The notes beneath the pieces are model-generated. The model was not told the DNA's origin. It saw only the letters and a list, made by a program, of their open reading frames with translations, and made no database searches. A DNA stretch of 64,000 nt from CAYQIM01 sp964417555 (lineage in GTDB: Bacteria > Pseudomonadota > Gammaproteobacteria > Diplorickettsiales > Diplorickettsiaceae): positions 62,001-126,000 of the forward strand of contig CAYQIM010000065.1 in NCBI GenBank assembly GCA_964417555.1, given 5' to 3'. The translations under genes and the position numbers were made by a program. Positions within the stretch are counted from its first letter, which is position 1. Each line of letters opens with the position of its first letter. Positions 9,108-17,541 of this stretch are shown here, in pieces.

Positions 9108-9568
9108 TTATTTAGTTATCTCAGGCAACACATTTGCACGCATGATATTGTCCCACGTTAACACTAACTCGGCTCCGTTTTCACTGCCCAATACGACGCC
9201 GTCTTCACTGGTAGACTTTAATAGCCCCTTAAATCGCCGTTGATTATCTATCGCTGTGGCGGTCTGAATACTGATACTGTAGCCAATAAAACGCTGATAT
9301 TGACCGCGGTAAATAAAGGCCGATTCAAGCCCGGGGAAGAAACCTCTAAGTTATACTGCGCTAATGAGGGATTTTCTACGTCAAGTACCGCCCTGATCTG
9401 CCGACTTACCCGCGCACAATCTTCCACCGTGATACCCTGCTTGCTATCAATATAAATTCGCAGCGTGCTACGGTGCCCTTGTGCCAGATGAACACAACCC
9501 CATAATTCATAACCTAGGCCCTCAACCGTCGGTTGAATGATGGCTTTTATTGCCGAACTATTCCTCAT
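9108..9568 (-). pseudogene. rimP: Ribosome maturation factor RimP, frameshifted
   Basis: RimP acts in 30S subunit maturation. The frame from 9568 encodes the RimP N-domain through [11 protein letters not shown], then shifts and would end at 9248 with an unrelated tail. The -1 frame resumes exactly with [13 protein letters not shown] and continues with a normal C-domain (NQRRFKGLLKST, TWDNIMRANV) to a TAA at 9108-9110. One base is missing around 9304-9307 (GCG-GTC). The repaired protein would have 153 residues, a normal length. No slippery heptamer is visible, so a real mutation or an assembly error is likelier than programmed shifting. Gene order tRNA-fMet-rimP-nusA matches E. coli. Confidence 0.85.
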
Positions 9569-9639
9569 TTTTCATATATCCTATACAGTCTATACAGTTA
9601 TATGATGACCCTTTTTCAAATTATCCTATAACGCTAAAC

Positions 9640-9660
9640 AAAAAGCCCCAAAATGGGGCC
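9640..9660 (-). terminator. Terminator/attenuator between tRNA-fMet and rimP
   Basis: On the minus strand a GCCCC-ATTTT-GGGGC hairpin is followed by TTTTTG. It is located 19 bases after the tRNA 3' end, so it would release the tRNA transcript and let only read-through reach rimP-nusA-infB. Confidence 0.75.
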
Positions 9661-9678
9661 CTTTAACACACTAAAAAT

Positions 9679-9755
<77 letters not shown>

Positions 9756-9767
9756 ATAGTGCGCAAG

Positions 9768-9796
9768 AGTATACCGTATAAGGTAGGTTAAAACAA
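9768..9796 (-). promoter_or_regulatory. Promoter of the tRNA-fMet/nusA unit
   Basis: Minus-strand TTGTTT (9791-9796), a 17-base spacer, then TATACT (9768-9773), 13 bases before the tRNA 5' end. This geometry fits a stable-RNA promoter. Confidence 0.65.
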
Positions 9797-9804
9797 TGGT
9801 GGTG

Positions 9805-11190
9805 TCATATCTTAACACCACAAGCGTCTAGAAGGTTGACGAGGGCTTTTCCTTGTGCTGTTTTATTTAACTGCCAATATATTTTCAAATAGCTTTTTAA
9901 TAGATAGCGATAGTCTGGCAGGGTAAGAATTTTTAAAATAAGCTCTGCATCCTTGAGATCGTCGAATCGTTGTGTACATGTTTGAAAAAAAATAGCCCCT
10001 AAAAGCGTTACTGTTGAAGCCTGTCGTGCCTGACTAGCATAATAAAATCCTTTAATACATTCCTCTAATGCACGGTCTTTATCCCAGTTACGCCACGCAT
10101 GATAAAATGCTAAGGCAGGAGCTTGCAGCATTTGTATTGTGTCGGATTTTTTCTTGTGCTTTAGTTGCAGCACAAATAACATAGCCGGGATACTGGCTTC
10201 GATATTCGCCCATGAACAATTGCCTATCAACTGGGCTGTTATAGGCAATGTTGCAATGGGCATTAAACCTAATATTTGATGAATCCTTTGGGTCAAAAAT
10301 TCACGCGTTTGCCGAAAATAAATTAACTGTTTACAGAAATCCTCATTCCAAGCATGGGGTTGCTGGATTTGATAAACAACGATGCAGCCTTCACGACGGC
10401 CCGTTTCACCCCGATCACAACGGATCAACCAATTATCGTATTTGATAAATGCAATAGCATGCCCCTCATAAGCAATCGGCAATAATAACAATTCTTGATC
10501 AAGCAAAGCCTCAATGCTATTGCTGTACTGTTTAATATCAATGGTATAACGTTGATATTTTAATAAAGCTTGAGCGGTAGAAAATGCCTCAATCACTCGC
10601 TGTAGATCATCAAAATAGGGGCGTAAATGACGTGCAGAAAAATTATTTCGGTAGCGTCGCAAGGAATGGGCCATCACATCTAATGTGAACTCCAAAAAAA
10701 ATCCTTCATAATCGACTTCAATGAAACGACCTTCTGCATTAATAATATCAATATGCCCGCTTAACTCATAACGATGGCCTAATAATTTCGCCTGAATAAA
10801 ATCCTGTGCAAAATGGAGTTTAGCGCCATATTGATAAAGCAATTTTTTTAAACCAAATTGCTGCCTGAGCAAAGGATAAACTAAAATCGGTTGTCCTGCC
10901 GTTGTATAGGCATTCGCATCGGCTTTATTCGCTAGTAATAACTGACATAGATCCAGGTTATAATTATCAGCCGCCCAATGCAAAGCAGTACGACCGGTTG
11001 TATCTGACTTATTAATATCAGCGCCATATTCCAATAATAAGGCAGCCAAATCGGGCTTATTGGCAATCGCCGCTTCGATTAATGGTGAAAAACCATACTC
11101 ATCGGTTTCCTCTATATTGGCACCTGCTTGGATAAAGCCTTCCACACCTGCCAAAGTGCCAAATAAAATCTCATGTGCAAAGGAGTGCAT
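9805..11190 (-). CDS. Ankyrin-repeat protein with papain-like C-domain (AnkH/LegA3-like effector candidate)
   Basis: 461 residues. Ankyrin repeats occupy about 1-125 (DEYGFSPLIEAA, DTTGRTALHWAA, AGQPILVYPLL are successive repeat starts). The remainder holds a possible cysteine-protease-like triad in the order His-Asp-Cys: GHAIAF (His244), IRCDRG (Asp259) and GNCSWAN (Cys325). Size and architecture fit AnkH/LegA3, a Dot/Icm effector of Legionella that combines N-terminal ankyrin repeats with a cysteine-protease-like domain. That assignment is from recalled architecture, not alignment. There is no signal peptide or membrane segment. It lies between a housekeeping tRNA promoter and an unknown gene. 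Confidence 0.65.
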   Translation of the reverse strand: MHSFAHEILFGTLAGVEGFIQAGANIEETDEYGFSPLIEAAIANKPDLAALLLEYGADINKSDTTGRTALHWAADNYNLDLCQLLLANKADANAYTTAGQPILVYPLLRQQFGLKKLLYQYGAKLHFAQDFIQAKLLGHRYELSGHIDIINAEGRFIEVDYEGFFLEFTLDVMAHSLRRYRNNFSARHLRPYFDDLQRVIEAFSTAQALLKYQRYTIDIKQYSNSIEALLDQELLLLPIAYEGHAIAFIKYDNWLIRCDRGETGRREGCIVVYQIQQPHAWNEDFCKQLIYFRQTREFLTQRIHQILGLMPIATLPITAQLIGNCSWANIEASIPAMLFVLQLKHKKKSDTIQMLQAPALAFYHAWRNWDKDRALEECIKGFYYASQARQASTVTLLGAIFFQTCTQRFDDLKDAELILKILTLPDYRYLLKSYLKIYWQLNKTAQGKALVNLLDACGVKI

Positions 11191-11202
11191 AGGTGAAAAG
11201 TA

Positions 11203-11688
11203 TTATCGAGAAAGGGTGACGCTTTTGTGTCTGCGCAAACCTGGATTTTTGCGTAACTGATTTTCCAAACGCAATTCAGGATAGCGCTCTCTCGCTTTAG
11301 GATTGTCTAATGGAATGGCTGTTAATTTCGGATCATCACCACTAAACTGCTGACTTTGTGCTAATAAAGGATGTGCATGCGGTAACGCGCCACAAACAGA
11401 ACCCCGTTGTCTAATTTTTTTTCCTAATAAACGATTGGGATCTTCTGTCAAAGGAACAGAACCAAACCTTTTCTGTCCTTGACGGCGCTCCTTAGTAAAA
11501 CAGGCCATTAAATAGGCATTAAGCTGTTCGACGCTTAAAGTAATACGACCTGAACCACGTTCTCCCTCATCTTCGTCTTCCGCTTCGCTTCTTTTTTTCT
11601 TACCCGCTAGGAAATCGAAATCTAAAGGATTAAACGCTTGCTGTTCTTCATTATCTAAAAAAGGATTAAGCTTAGCAATGTCAGGCAT
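11203..11688 (-). CDS. Hypothetical protein, 161 residues
   Basis: Soluble and strongly charged. Residues 30-48 hold a basic KKKR followed by an acidic DEDEGE run. A possible short helix (SVEQLNAYLMACF) follows near residues 52-64. The C-terminal third is rich in Pro, Arg and Leu. No family was recognised. It ends 12 bases before the ankyrin gene begins, so the two are probably one transcript. A partner or chaperone role for the neighbour is possible only by position. Confidence 0.6.
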   Translation of the reverse strand: MPDIAKLNPFLDNEEQQAFNPLDFDFLAGKKKRSEAEDEDEGERGSGRITLSVEQLNAYLMACFTKERRQGQKRFGSVPLTEDPNRLLGKKIRQRGSVCGALPHAHPLLAQSQQFSGDDPKLTAIPLDNPKARERYPELRLENQLRKNPGLRRHKSVTLSR

Positions 11689-11814
11689 GCGTTTTTCAAG
11701 TAAAATTGCGTTGGATCTATTTTATACTAAAATAAATAGCTAGACTAACGCGTTATTTTAATCGGATACTGACCTTACACGCTTTATGACCATTATTGTG
11801 ATAAATGATGATGC

Positions 11815-12849
11815 CTAGTCTAGATAATCTCTAATTAAATATTCTGCAATCTGTACCGCATTTAACGCCGCACCTTTGTGGATATTATCCGATACGATCC
11901 AAAGATTTAACCCTAAAGGATTCGAAAGATCTTCGCGTAGACGGCCAACCATCACCGCATCTCTATATTTCTCAGAAGTCTTCATTACCGGCATGGGGTA
12001 ACCATTCTTAACACGTCTGTCAATAACAACAACACCAGCCGCTTGCTCTAATAATTTTCTTACTTGGCTAACACTTATTTTTTTCTTAGTTTCGATGCTT
12101 ACAGATTCAGAATGACTAAAAAATACTGGAACACGTACTGCGGTAGGATTAACCTGGATTGTTTTGTCAGCAAATATCTTTTGCGTCTCCCACACTAGTT
12201 TCATCTCTTCACGCGTATAACCATTTTCTTGAAACTCATCGATCTGCGGAATCACATTAAATGCAATTTGACTAGCAAATGCTTTAGGTTTTTTGATGGT
12301 CCAACCATTCAGTAAGCGACCCGCTTGATCGCTCAGTTCCTTTAATGCATTTCTTCCAGCGCCAGAAACCGATTGATAGGTCACAACATTGATCCGACTA
12401 ATGCCCGCAACATCATAAATAGGCTTTAAAGCCACTAACATTTGAATTGTCGAACAATTCGGATTGGCAATAATATGCCGTTTTTCAAATTGCTTTAATA
12501 CCGACAAATTAACCTCGGGAATCACTAACGGCACATCGTCGTCATAACGAAATTGCGAAGTATTATCAATAACAATACAACCCTGTTTCGTTGCGACGGG
12601 CGCATACTGTGCTGATACCGCAGCGCCGGCGGTAAATAAAGCAATATCTACCTTTGTAAAATCAAACTCTGCCACATCTTCAACAAATAACGTCTGTTGA
12701 TTAAAGGTTAGTGTTTCACCGACAGAACGCTGGCTAGCAAGAAGATACAATTGGTCAATCGGAAACTGACGTTGTTTTAAAATGCTTATCATCGCCCTAC
12801 CGACTAAACCAGTAGCGCCGATGATGGCTAGTTTAAATTTTTTTGCCAT
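11815..12849 (-). CDS. asd: Aspartate-semialdehyde dehydrogenase
   Basis: Reduces aspartyl phosphate to aspartate semialdehyde, the branch point to lysine, diaminopimelate, threonine and methionine. 344 residues. The NADP-binding GATGLVG is at residues 11-17, the catalytic Cys132 is in NPNCSTIQM, and the conserved SVSGAG and HSESVS segments are present. The start codon lies inside the 3' end of the decayed prmB. Diaminopimelate supply for peptidoglycan probably explains its retention. Confidence 0.95.
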   Translation of the reverse strand: MAKKFKLAIIGATGLVGRAMISILKQRQFPIDQLYLLASQRSVGETLTFNQQTLFVEDVAEFDFTKVDIALFTAGAAVSAQYAPVATKQGCIVIDNTSQFRYDDDVPLVIPEVNLSVLKQFEKRHIIANPNCSTIQMLVALKPIYDVAGISRINVVTYQSVSGAGRNALKELSDQAGRLLNGWTIKKPKAFASQIAFNVIPQIDEFQENGYTREEMKLVWETQKIFADKTIQVNPTAVRVPVFFSHSESVSIETKKKISVSQVRKLLEQAAGVVVIDRRVKNGYPMPVMKTSEKYRDAVMVGRLREDLSNPLGLNLWIVSDNIHKGAALNAVQIAEYLIRDYLD

Positions 12850-13510
12850 GGGCCAAATTGCTCTTGCGTTAATAAAAAAACTTCGGCATCGCCATGCTCA
12901 AATTCTAACCAAACAAAAGGATAATGAGGAAAACGCTGGATTAAAGCATGCTTGCTATTACCTACTTCAACAATTAACACTCCCCCCTTTCGCAAGTGTT
13001 GGTCAGCCTGCTCTAAAAGTTGCACGACAAAATCTAACCCGTCCGTTCCAGACGCTAATGCAATGGCCGGCTCATGCCGATACTCGGGAGGTAACTGTGC
13101 GAAATCCTCGCGGTCCACATAAGTTCGATCAATTCAGCTATCGGCGAACGTGGTATTAATACACGAGGATCGACGTAAAAAGAATGACCAGCAAACCAAG
13201 CTTCATTCACTAGGTAGGCGGTGGGTAGGCGTTGGTGAATACGTTGTTTAATTTTTTCTAATACCTGTGCACGTTCTTCCTGAGTTAAACAGGCATCTAA
13301 CCATTCTGGATTTAAAAACGGTCCCAACTTTAAAGTCGCTAATACTAAATAGATGATTTCATCCCAAGCATTATCCGTTCCATGCCCATAAAACAGCTCA
13401 TTACTCTGAAACTGGGTAAAACCCCAGCGCAGCATATCTCGCAGAGTACGAAGCTCAGCGATAACATCGAATGGCATGTCTTCAAATGGAGAAAAAAAAC
13501 GTTTATCCAC
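12828..13510 (-). pseudogene. prmB: PrmB (L3 glutamine methyltransferase), core deleted
   Basis: The frame from 13510 encodes the PrmB N-domain (MLRWGFTQF, YGHGTDNAWDE, FYVDPRVLIPRSPIAELIE). At about 13120-13135 it changes frame. The next frame begins within the former NPPY motif (Tyr-VDREDFAQLPPEYRHEP) and continues to a normal PrmB end (VEVGNSKHALI, TWLEFE-like VWLEFEHGD) at 12828. Against E. coli PrmB about 85 residues are lost, including the SAM-binding DxCTGSG loop and the NPP of the catalytic motif. Neither half can be active. Its target, ribosomal protein L3, is intact in this window. Confidence 0.88.
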
Positions 13511-13587
13511 GGTCTTTATCAGATTAAAAAAAACAAGGATTTGTATTTAAGCATAGCGCCTTTACAGAAACAATTATAAGTAATAAC

Positions 13588-13609
13588 TGTCATTGCGCGG
13601 GGCAATCCA
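13588..13609. repeat. Short CATTGCG...GCAATCC palindrome
   Basis: ATTGC and GCAAT arms frame GCGGG in the spacer between prmB and the HPt remnant. A longer relative lies at 46034-46066. Only two copies were seen, and the left one is truncated. Confidence 0.4.
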
Positions 13610-13747
13610 AATTTTGTTTAATATCTGCTATTGTAGTTCTCGAGCTATCATCGACAAAATGGCCCCGATACGAAAAAAGATCGAGAAAATTTACCTATTA
13701 TTAAACTAAATCTTGGTAAAAAATTTAGCGAAGATTCAAATAAACTT

Positions 13748-14020
13748 TTGCGTGAATTACTAGAAATCTTTATAAGAGAAACGCCCGCGCTACAGCAAGA
13801 AATTAACAGGGCATTTAATTCAAAACAAACACAAAAACTGAATGATCTACTCCATAAACTTAATGGCTCTTGCGTTTATTGCGGACTCGATCGTTTAAAA
13901 GAAAGTCTTATCGATATGAAAAAATCAATCAACAAAGAACACTATGATAAAAAAGACCTAGATTGTTTCAATAAAGAAGTAAATAATGCAATAAAAGAAG
14001 CGGATAAACTTTTAAGCTAA
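13748..14020 (+). CDS. HPt-domain protein, probable remnant of a BarA/LetS-type hybrid kinase
   Basis: The motif HKLNGSCVYCG (His36) is the phospho-accepting helix of histidine phosphotransfer domains and closely resembles the C-terminal HPt of BarA/LetS kinases (HKLHGSC). Homology-like sequence continues upstream in the same frame to about 13682 (LNLGKKFSED), but that frame has no ATG or GTG and meets a TAG at 13634. The first possible start (TTG at 13748) has no SD. The kinase and receiver parts are absent. I read it as a leftover of a deleted hybrid kinase; a small working phosphotransfer protein is less likely. Confidence 0.55.
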   Translation: MRELLEIFIRETPALQQEINRAFNSKQTQKLNDLLHKLNGSCVYCGLDRLKESLIDMKKSINKEHYDKKDLDCFNKEVNNAIKEADKLLS

Positions 14021-14034
14021 TCACGCTTCTTTTT
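13993..14034. terminator. Bidirectional terminator, HPt/rplQ
   Basis: A 10-base stem (AAAAGAAGCG at 13993-14002, CGCTTCTTTT at 14024-14033) with a 21-base loop. T runs follow on either strand. It sits between convergent genes and would end the long ribosomal transcript after rplQ. Confidence 0.65.
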
Positions 14035-14047
14035 AATAAAAAAATAA

Positions 14048-14410
14048 CTATTCAGAGCGATCAACTAATTCAACTATCGCCATAGGTGCATTATCACCAA
14101 CACGAAACCCACATTTTAAAATACGCAAATAACCACCAGGTCTTTGCTTATAGCGCGGAGCAATTGTATTAAATAAAATAGATACCGCTTCTTTATCGCG
14201 TAGACGATCAAAGGCTAAGCGACGATGAGCCACGCCATCACTCTTTGCCAAGGTAATCAAAGGCTCTGCCACTCGACGAAGCTCTTTAGCTTTAGCTAAA
14301 GTCGTAGAAATAATTTCGTGCTTTAATAAAGAAGATGTCATATTACGAAACATCGCCTTTCGATGACTCGATGTACGACCTAATCTTCGACCTGAATTAA
14401 GATGACGCAT
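14048..14410 (-). CDS. rplQ: 50S ribosomal protein L17
   Basis: Large-subunit protein near the exit tunnel region. 120 residues with the family start [20 protein letters not shown]. No C-terminal extension. It is the last gene of the alpha operon, 14 bases after rpoA, and the endpoint of an uninterrupted same-strand ribosomal block that begins at rpsL. Confidence 0.97.
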   Translation of the reverse strand: MRHLNSGRRLGRTSSHRKAMFRNMTSSLLKHEIISTTLAKAKELRRVAEPLITLAKSDGVAHRRLAFDRLRDKEAVSILFNTIAPRYKQRPGGYLRILKCGFRVGDNAPMAIVELVDRSE

Positions 14411-14424
14411 AGCGCTTTGCCCTT

Positions 14425-15456
14425 TTAATCTTTATTACTATTTTCGTTGTTTTCTAATTCCTCAACACCTTCCATCGATTTCTTTAAGGAAGTAAGCTGC
14501 TGCGTTGGAACATCCATTCCTAGCGATAAATTACGCTTTGATAATGCCGTTTTAATCTCCCATAAAGAGACTTTACCTAAATTAGGTGTCGATAAAAGCT
14601 CTTGTTCTGTCTTTTGAACCAAATCAGAAATACGATAAATATGTTCTGCTTTTAAGCAATTAGCGGCTCTCACTGTTAGCTCAAGCTCATCTACAGGAAG
14701 TAATAATATAGGATTAATGTCTGCAGTCTGTTCCGGTGTCTCGTCTTCCGTCTCATGACGTAGCTCAACAAAGGTATGTAATTGCTCTTGAATAATTGTT
14801 GCTGCACGGCGTATCGCTTCTTCCGGCTCAATCGTACCGTTTGTTTCTAAATCAATAACTAATTTGTCTAAATCTGTACGCTGTTCTACACGCGCATTTT
14901 CAACAGCATATGTCGCACGTAAAATAGGATTAAAACGTGCATCTAATTGTAAAGCACCTACTTCGCTAACATAGTCTTCAGTCTTACGTAAAGAAGCCGG
15001 TTGATAACCTCGCCCTCTAGCGACTTTTAAAGTCATTTTAAACTCTTTGGGCTTTGTTAAATGAGCAATCACATAATCTGGATTTTTAATTTCAACATCA
15101 TGTGGTAGCGTAATATCCCCTGCGCATACAGGCCCAACGGTATTTTTTACCAGCTCTAAGGTAACTTCTTCTTTATCGTGCAAAAGAAATGCAATGCCTT
15201 TTAAATTTAATAAGATATCAATAATATCTTCTTGGACACCATCTAAACTACTATACTCATGAAGTACACCGTCAATTTTTACTTCGGTAACTGCACATCC
15301 TGGCATCGAGGATAACAAAATACGACGTAAAGCATTTCCCAAGGTATGACCAAAACCTGCCTCAAACGGCTGCAGGCTAACCAACGCTCTATTTTGACTG
15401 AGCGTCTGAACTTCAATAGTCTGTGGCGTCAAAAACTTCTTAACATTCATCGACAT
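14425..15456 (-). CDS. rpoA: RNA polymerase subunit alpha
   Basis: Scaffold for RNAP assembly and contact point for activators. 343 residues. The N-terminal dimerisation domain carries [21 protein letters not shown] linker lies near 235-250. The C-terminal domain (about 255-320, [17 protein letters not shown], then [10 protein letters not shown]) binds UP elements and regulators. The tail is acidic and Asn-rich. It lies in the standard rpsD-rpoA-rplQ order. Confidence 0.98.
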   Translation of the reverse strand: MSMNVKKFLTPQTIEVQTLSQNRALVSLQPFEAGFGHTLGNALRRILLSSMPGCAVTEVKIDGVLHEYSSLDGVQEDIIDILLNLKGIAFLLHDKEEVTLELVKNTVGPVCAGDITLPHDVEIKNPDYVIAHLTKPKEFKMTLKVARGRGYQPASLRKTEDYVSEVGALQLDARFNPILRATYAVENARVEQRTDLDKLVIDLETNGTIEPEEAIRRAATIIQEQLHTFVELRHETEDETPEQTADINPILLLPVDELELTVRAANCLKAEHIYRISDLVQKTEQELLSTPNLGKVSLWEIKTALSKRNLSLGMDVPTQQLTSLKKSMEGVEELENNENSNKD

Positions 15457-15467
15457 AGGATACCTGC

Positions 15468-16088
15468 TTACTTGGAGTAATACTCTACAACTAAATTCTC
15501 ATTAAATTCTAAAGGTAATTCACTACGCTCAGGAATTAATTTAACAATACCTTGTAACTTATTAGAATCGATATCTATCCAACTCGCTTGGGGCTTTTGT
15601 TTGGCTAGCTCTAACGCCGCTTGAATACGCGATTGTGACTTACTTTTTTCTTTTATTTCAATAACATCGCCTGCTTTAACCTGATAAGAAGGTATGTTAA
15701 CGATTTTACCATTAACCATTACTGACCGATGCGAAACCAACTGCCTTGCTTCAGCACGCGTTGCTGAAAAACCCATACGAAAAACGACATTATCTAAACG
15801 ACATTCAAGTAACTTTAATAAGTTTTCTCCAGTAATCCCTTTCCCTTTAGCCGCCTTAGCATAATAAAGCCGAAATTGCTTTTCCAAAACACCATATGTT
15901 CGCCGAATCAATTGTTTTTGGCGTAACATAACACCATAATCAGATAATCTTCCGCGCTTGGTACCATGCATACCCGGAGGCGTAGCCAATTTACATTTAC
16001 TATCTAGCGCACGAATGCCACTTTTTAATTGTAAATCACTTCCTAATCGGCGTGCTATTTTACAAGTAGGACCTCGGTATCTTGCCAT
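15468..16088 (-). CDS. rpsD: 30S ribosomal protein S4
   Basis: Primary 16S-binding assembly protein; in enterobacteria also the translational repressor of this operon. 206 residues, normal length. [16 protein letters not shown] start and an S4 RNA-binding segment ([27 protein letters not shown], residues about 90-117) are present. The N-terminus lacks a zinc-type Cys cluster. Confidence 0.97.
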   Translation of the reverse strand: MARYRGPTCKIARRLGSDLQLKSGIRALDSKCKLATPPGMHGTKRGRLSDYGVMLRQKQLIRRTYGVLEKQFRLYYAKAAKGKGITGENLLKLLECRLDNVVFRMGFSATRAEARQLVSHRSVMVNGKIVNIPSYQVKAGDVIEIKEKSKSQSRIQAALELAKQKPQASWIDIDSNKLQGIVKLIPERSELPLEFNENLVVEYYSK

Positions 16089-16115
16089 TTATCTGTCTAC
16101 TCCCGTTAAGTAACT

Positions 16116-16559
16116 TTAAACCCGACGACGCTTAGGTGGACGACACCCATTATGCGGAACACCGGTAATATTAATAATTTGTGTGACCTCAATATCTTTG
16201 CTTTTTATAGCCATGATAGCTTGTTCCGATCCTTGGCCAGGCCCTTTTATTCTCACTTCGATTCTAGCTAAGTTATGCTTATATTTAGCCCTATACCTAT
16301 CGCATGCTTTTTCAATCGCTTTTTCAAAAGCCACTCGTGCAGCAAATGCTGTACCTTTTTTAGTTCCTTTAAAATCACAAGCACCCGCAGAAGAAATTCC
16401 TAACGTATCTCCATTTTTTCTAATACAAATAATGGTGTTATTGAAAGAAGTCGTCAGTTGCACAACAGCATCTGGAATAATTTCTTTACGCTTCCGGATA
16501 ACTCCCGCTGCTTTTTCTGCCATCGTAGGCTGCGCGGCATGTATATTATATTCTGCCAT
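16116..16559 (-). CDS. rpsK: 30S ribosomal protein S11
   Basis: Platform protein of the 30S subunit. 147 residues, about 18 longer than E. coli S11 because of an extra N-terminal segment (MAEYNIHAAQPTMAEKAAGV). An internal Met13 could be the start, but no SD precedes it. The C-terminal signature PHNGCRPPKRRRV is exact. Several core positions differ from the usual S11 (ICIRKNGDTLGISSAGACDF in place of the common Trp-Ala-Ser/Thr pattern), so it is a divergent member. Confidence 0.95.
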   Translation of the reverse strand: MAEYNIHAAQPTMAEKAAGVIRKRKEIIPDAVVQLTTSFNNTIICIRKNGDTLGISSAGACDFKGTKKGTAFAARVAFEKAIEKACDRYRAKYKHNLARIEVRIKGPGQGSEQAIMAIKSKDIEVTQIINITGVPHNGCRPPKRRRV

Positions 16560-16605
16560 ATTACTTGAATAACCACCCTATTATGTTATTGGACGCTATC
16601 ATAAA

Positions 16606-16962
16606 TTAATTACGAATCATTTTACGAGGACCTTTACGGGTTCGTGAGTTAGTACGGGTACGCTGACCACGTACGGGCAAACCACGACGATGCCTTATTC
16701 CCCTATAACACCCTAAATCCATCAAACGCTTGATACTCAGTTGAACTTCTCGTCGTAGATCACCTTCTACTTTAAATTTAAGTAGTTCTTGACGAATAGC
16801 ATCTAATTGACCATCTACCAGATCCTTGACTTTCGTTTGAGGAGGGATATCCAAATCTACGCATATTTTTTTGGCGCGCGATCGCCCTACCCCATAGATT
16901 GCTGTTAAACCGATAACGACATGCTTATTTATTGGTATATTTACACCGGCTATTCGAGCCAT
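16606..16962 (-). CDS. rpsM: 30S ribosomal protein S13
   Basis: Head protein of the 30S subunit, contacting the P-site tRNA and the L5 bridge. 118 residues. [10 protein letters not shown] start and the basic C-terminal [17 protein letters not shown] are typical. A 320-base repeat-filled spacer separates it from rpmJ, where most genomes have a short gap, so it may have its own promoter; none was identified. Confidence 0.97.
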   Translation of the reverse strand: MARIAGVNIPINKHVVIGLTAIYGVGRSRAKKICVDLDIPPQTKVKDLVDGQLDAIRQELLKFKVEGDLRREVQLSIKRLMDLGCYRGIRHRRGLPVRGQRTRTNSRTRKGPRKMIRN

Positions 16963-17081
16963 TTTTAAACTCCAAACCCATATTTAAGATACTTTAAAAG
17001 GCGCAGTAGGGTATCTCACTTACGCCTAAAAATCAACAAAAACACTGCTATAGTTGCTATTAATTTGCCTTAGTTCTAAAC

Positions 17082-17141
17082 GGACAGCCTGTCACGAACC
17101 GTAGTTTACATAAGGTAAATGAGGACCGAAGTAAGCTGTCC
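17082..17141. repeat. Short palindromic element, family 2, copy 3
   Basis: Outer arms GGACAGC (17082-17088) and GCTGTCC (17135-17141) pair. The interior CACGAACCGTAGTTTAC...GTAAATGAGGACCGAAGTA aligns with the copies at 3291 and 3417, but the arm sequence is different again. It lies inside the rpsM-rpmJ spacer. Confidence 0.7.
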
Positions 17142-17159
17142 AACCACGAAACAAAGCCT

Positions 17160-17277
17160 ACTCTTCGCACTTAAATTTCCGGCGGCGTTGCTATCCGGCT
17201 CGCAACCCTGATGTATTCTACATACACTGTAGTTACTTACCCTCGCACGGACTGGCCGAAACCCAATGGCTATAAGT
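17160..17277. repeat. Interspersed repeat, family 3 (long copy)
   Basis: Reads ACTCTTCGCACTTAAATTTC, CGGCGGCGTTGCTATCC, a small TGTATTCTACATACA hairpin, then CCCTCGCACGGACTGGCCGA. Fragments of the same wording occur at 3212-3245 (right end), 4510-4540 (minus strand) and 49459-49487. The TTTCCGGC and GGCCGAAA parts are loosely complementary. The rest of spacer 16963-17282 shows no gene. Confidence 0.5.
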
Positions 17278-17282
17278 AAAAA

Positions 17283-17399
17283 TTAGCCCTGACGTTGTTT
17301 GTGTTTTGCTTCTGCTGAGCAGATTACTTTCAATACGCCTTTACGCTTAATGACCTTACAGTTCCGACAAATTTTTTTAATAGATGCTCTCACTTTCAT
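17283..17399 (-). CDS. rpmJ: 50S ribosomal protein L36
   Basis: 38 residues, the smallest large-subunit protein. It is the zinc-binding (C+) form: Cys11, Cys14, Cys27 and His33 are all present. Too short for ordinary ORF cut-offs but unmistakable by sequence ([17 protein letters not shown]) and by its place after secY. It is flanked on both sides by repeat elements. Confidence 0.96.
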   Translation of the reverse strand: MKVRASIKKICRNCKVIKRKGVLKVICSAEAKHKQRQG

Positions 17400-17457
17400 A
17401 ATAACCTCATACAGTTTTTCGTGTAAATCTAGTTCGTACGCCTCTTCAGACTTCTGT

Positions 17458-17541
17458 TAGGGTGTGCCGTCATTTACGGAAGGATGAGGCAGAAAACACA
17501 TGCTTTGTAACCATCATCGTGCTAAATGACGAAACACCCTA
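17458..17541. repeat. Palindromic element, type-I arms, core deleted (copy B)
   Basis: Arms AGGGTGTGCCGTCATTTA (17459-17476) and TAAATGACGAAACACCCT (17523-17540) pair at 16 of 18 positions. The inside equals the inner arms of the element at 49313 joined directly (CAGAAAACACATGCTTTG), without the core, and in opposite orientation. TA flanks both ends. It lies between secY and rpmJ. Confidence 0.8.

Noticed and set aside
9300..9312. Programmed -1 frameshifting in rimP
   Set aside because: The -1 frame gives a perfect RimP, but no X-XXY-YYZ heptamer or nearby stimulatory hairpin is visible. Mutation or assembly error is simpler.
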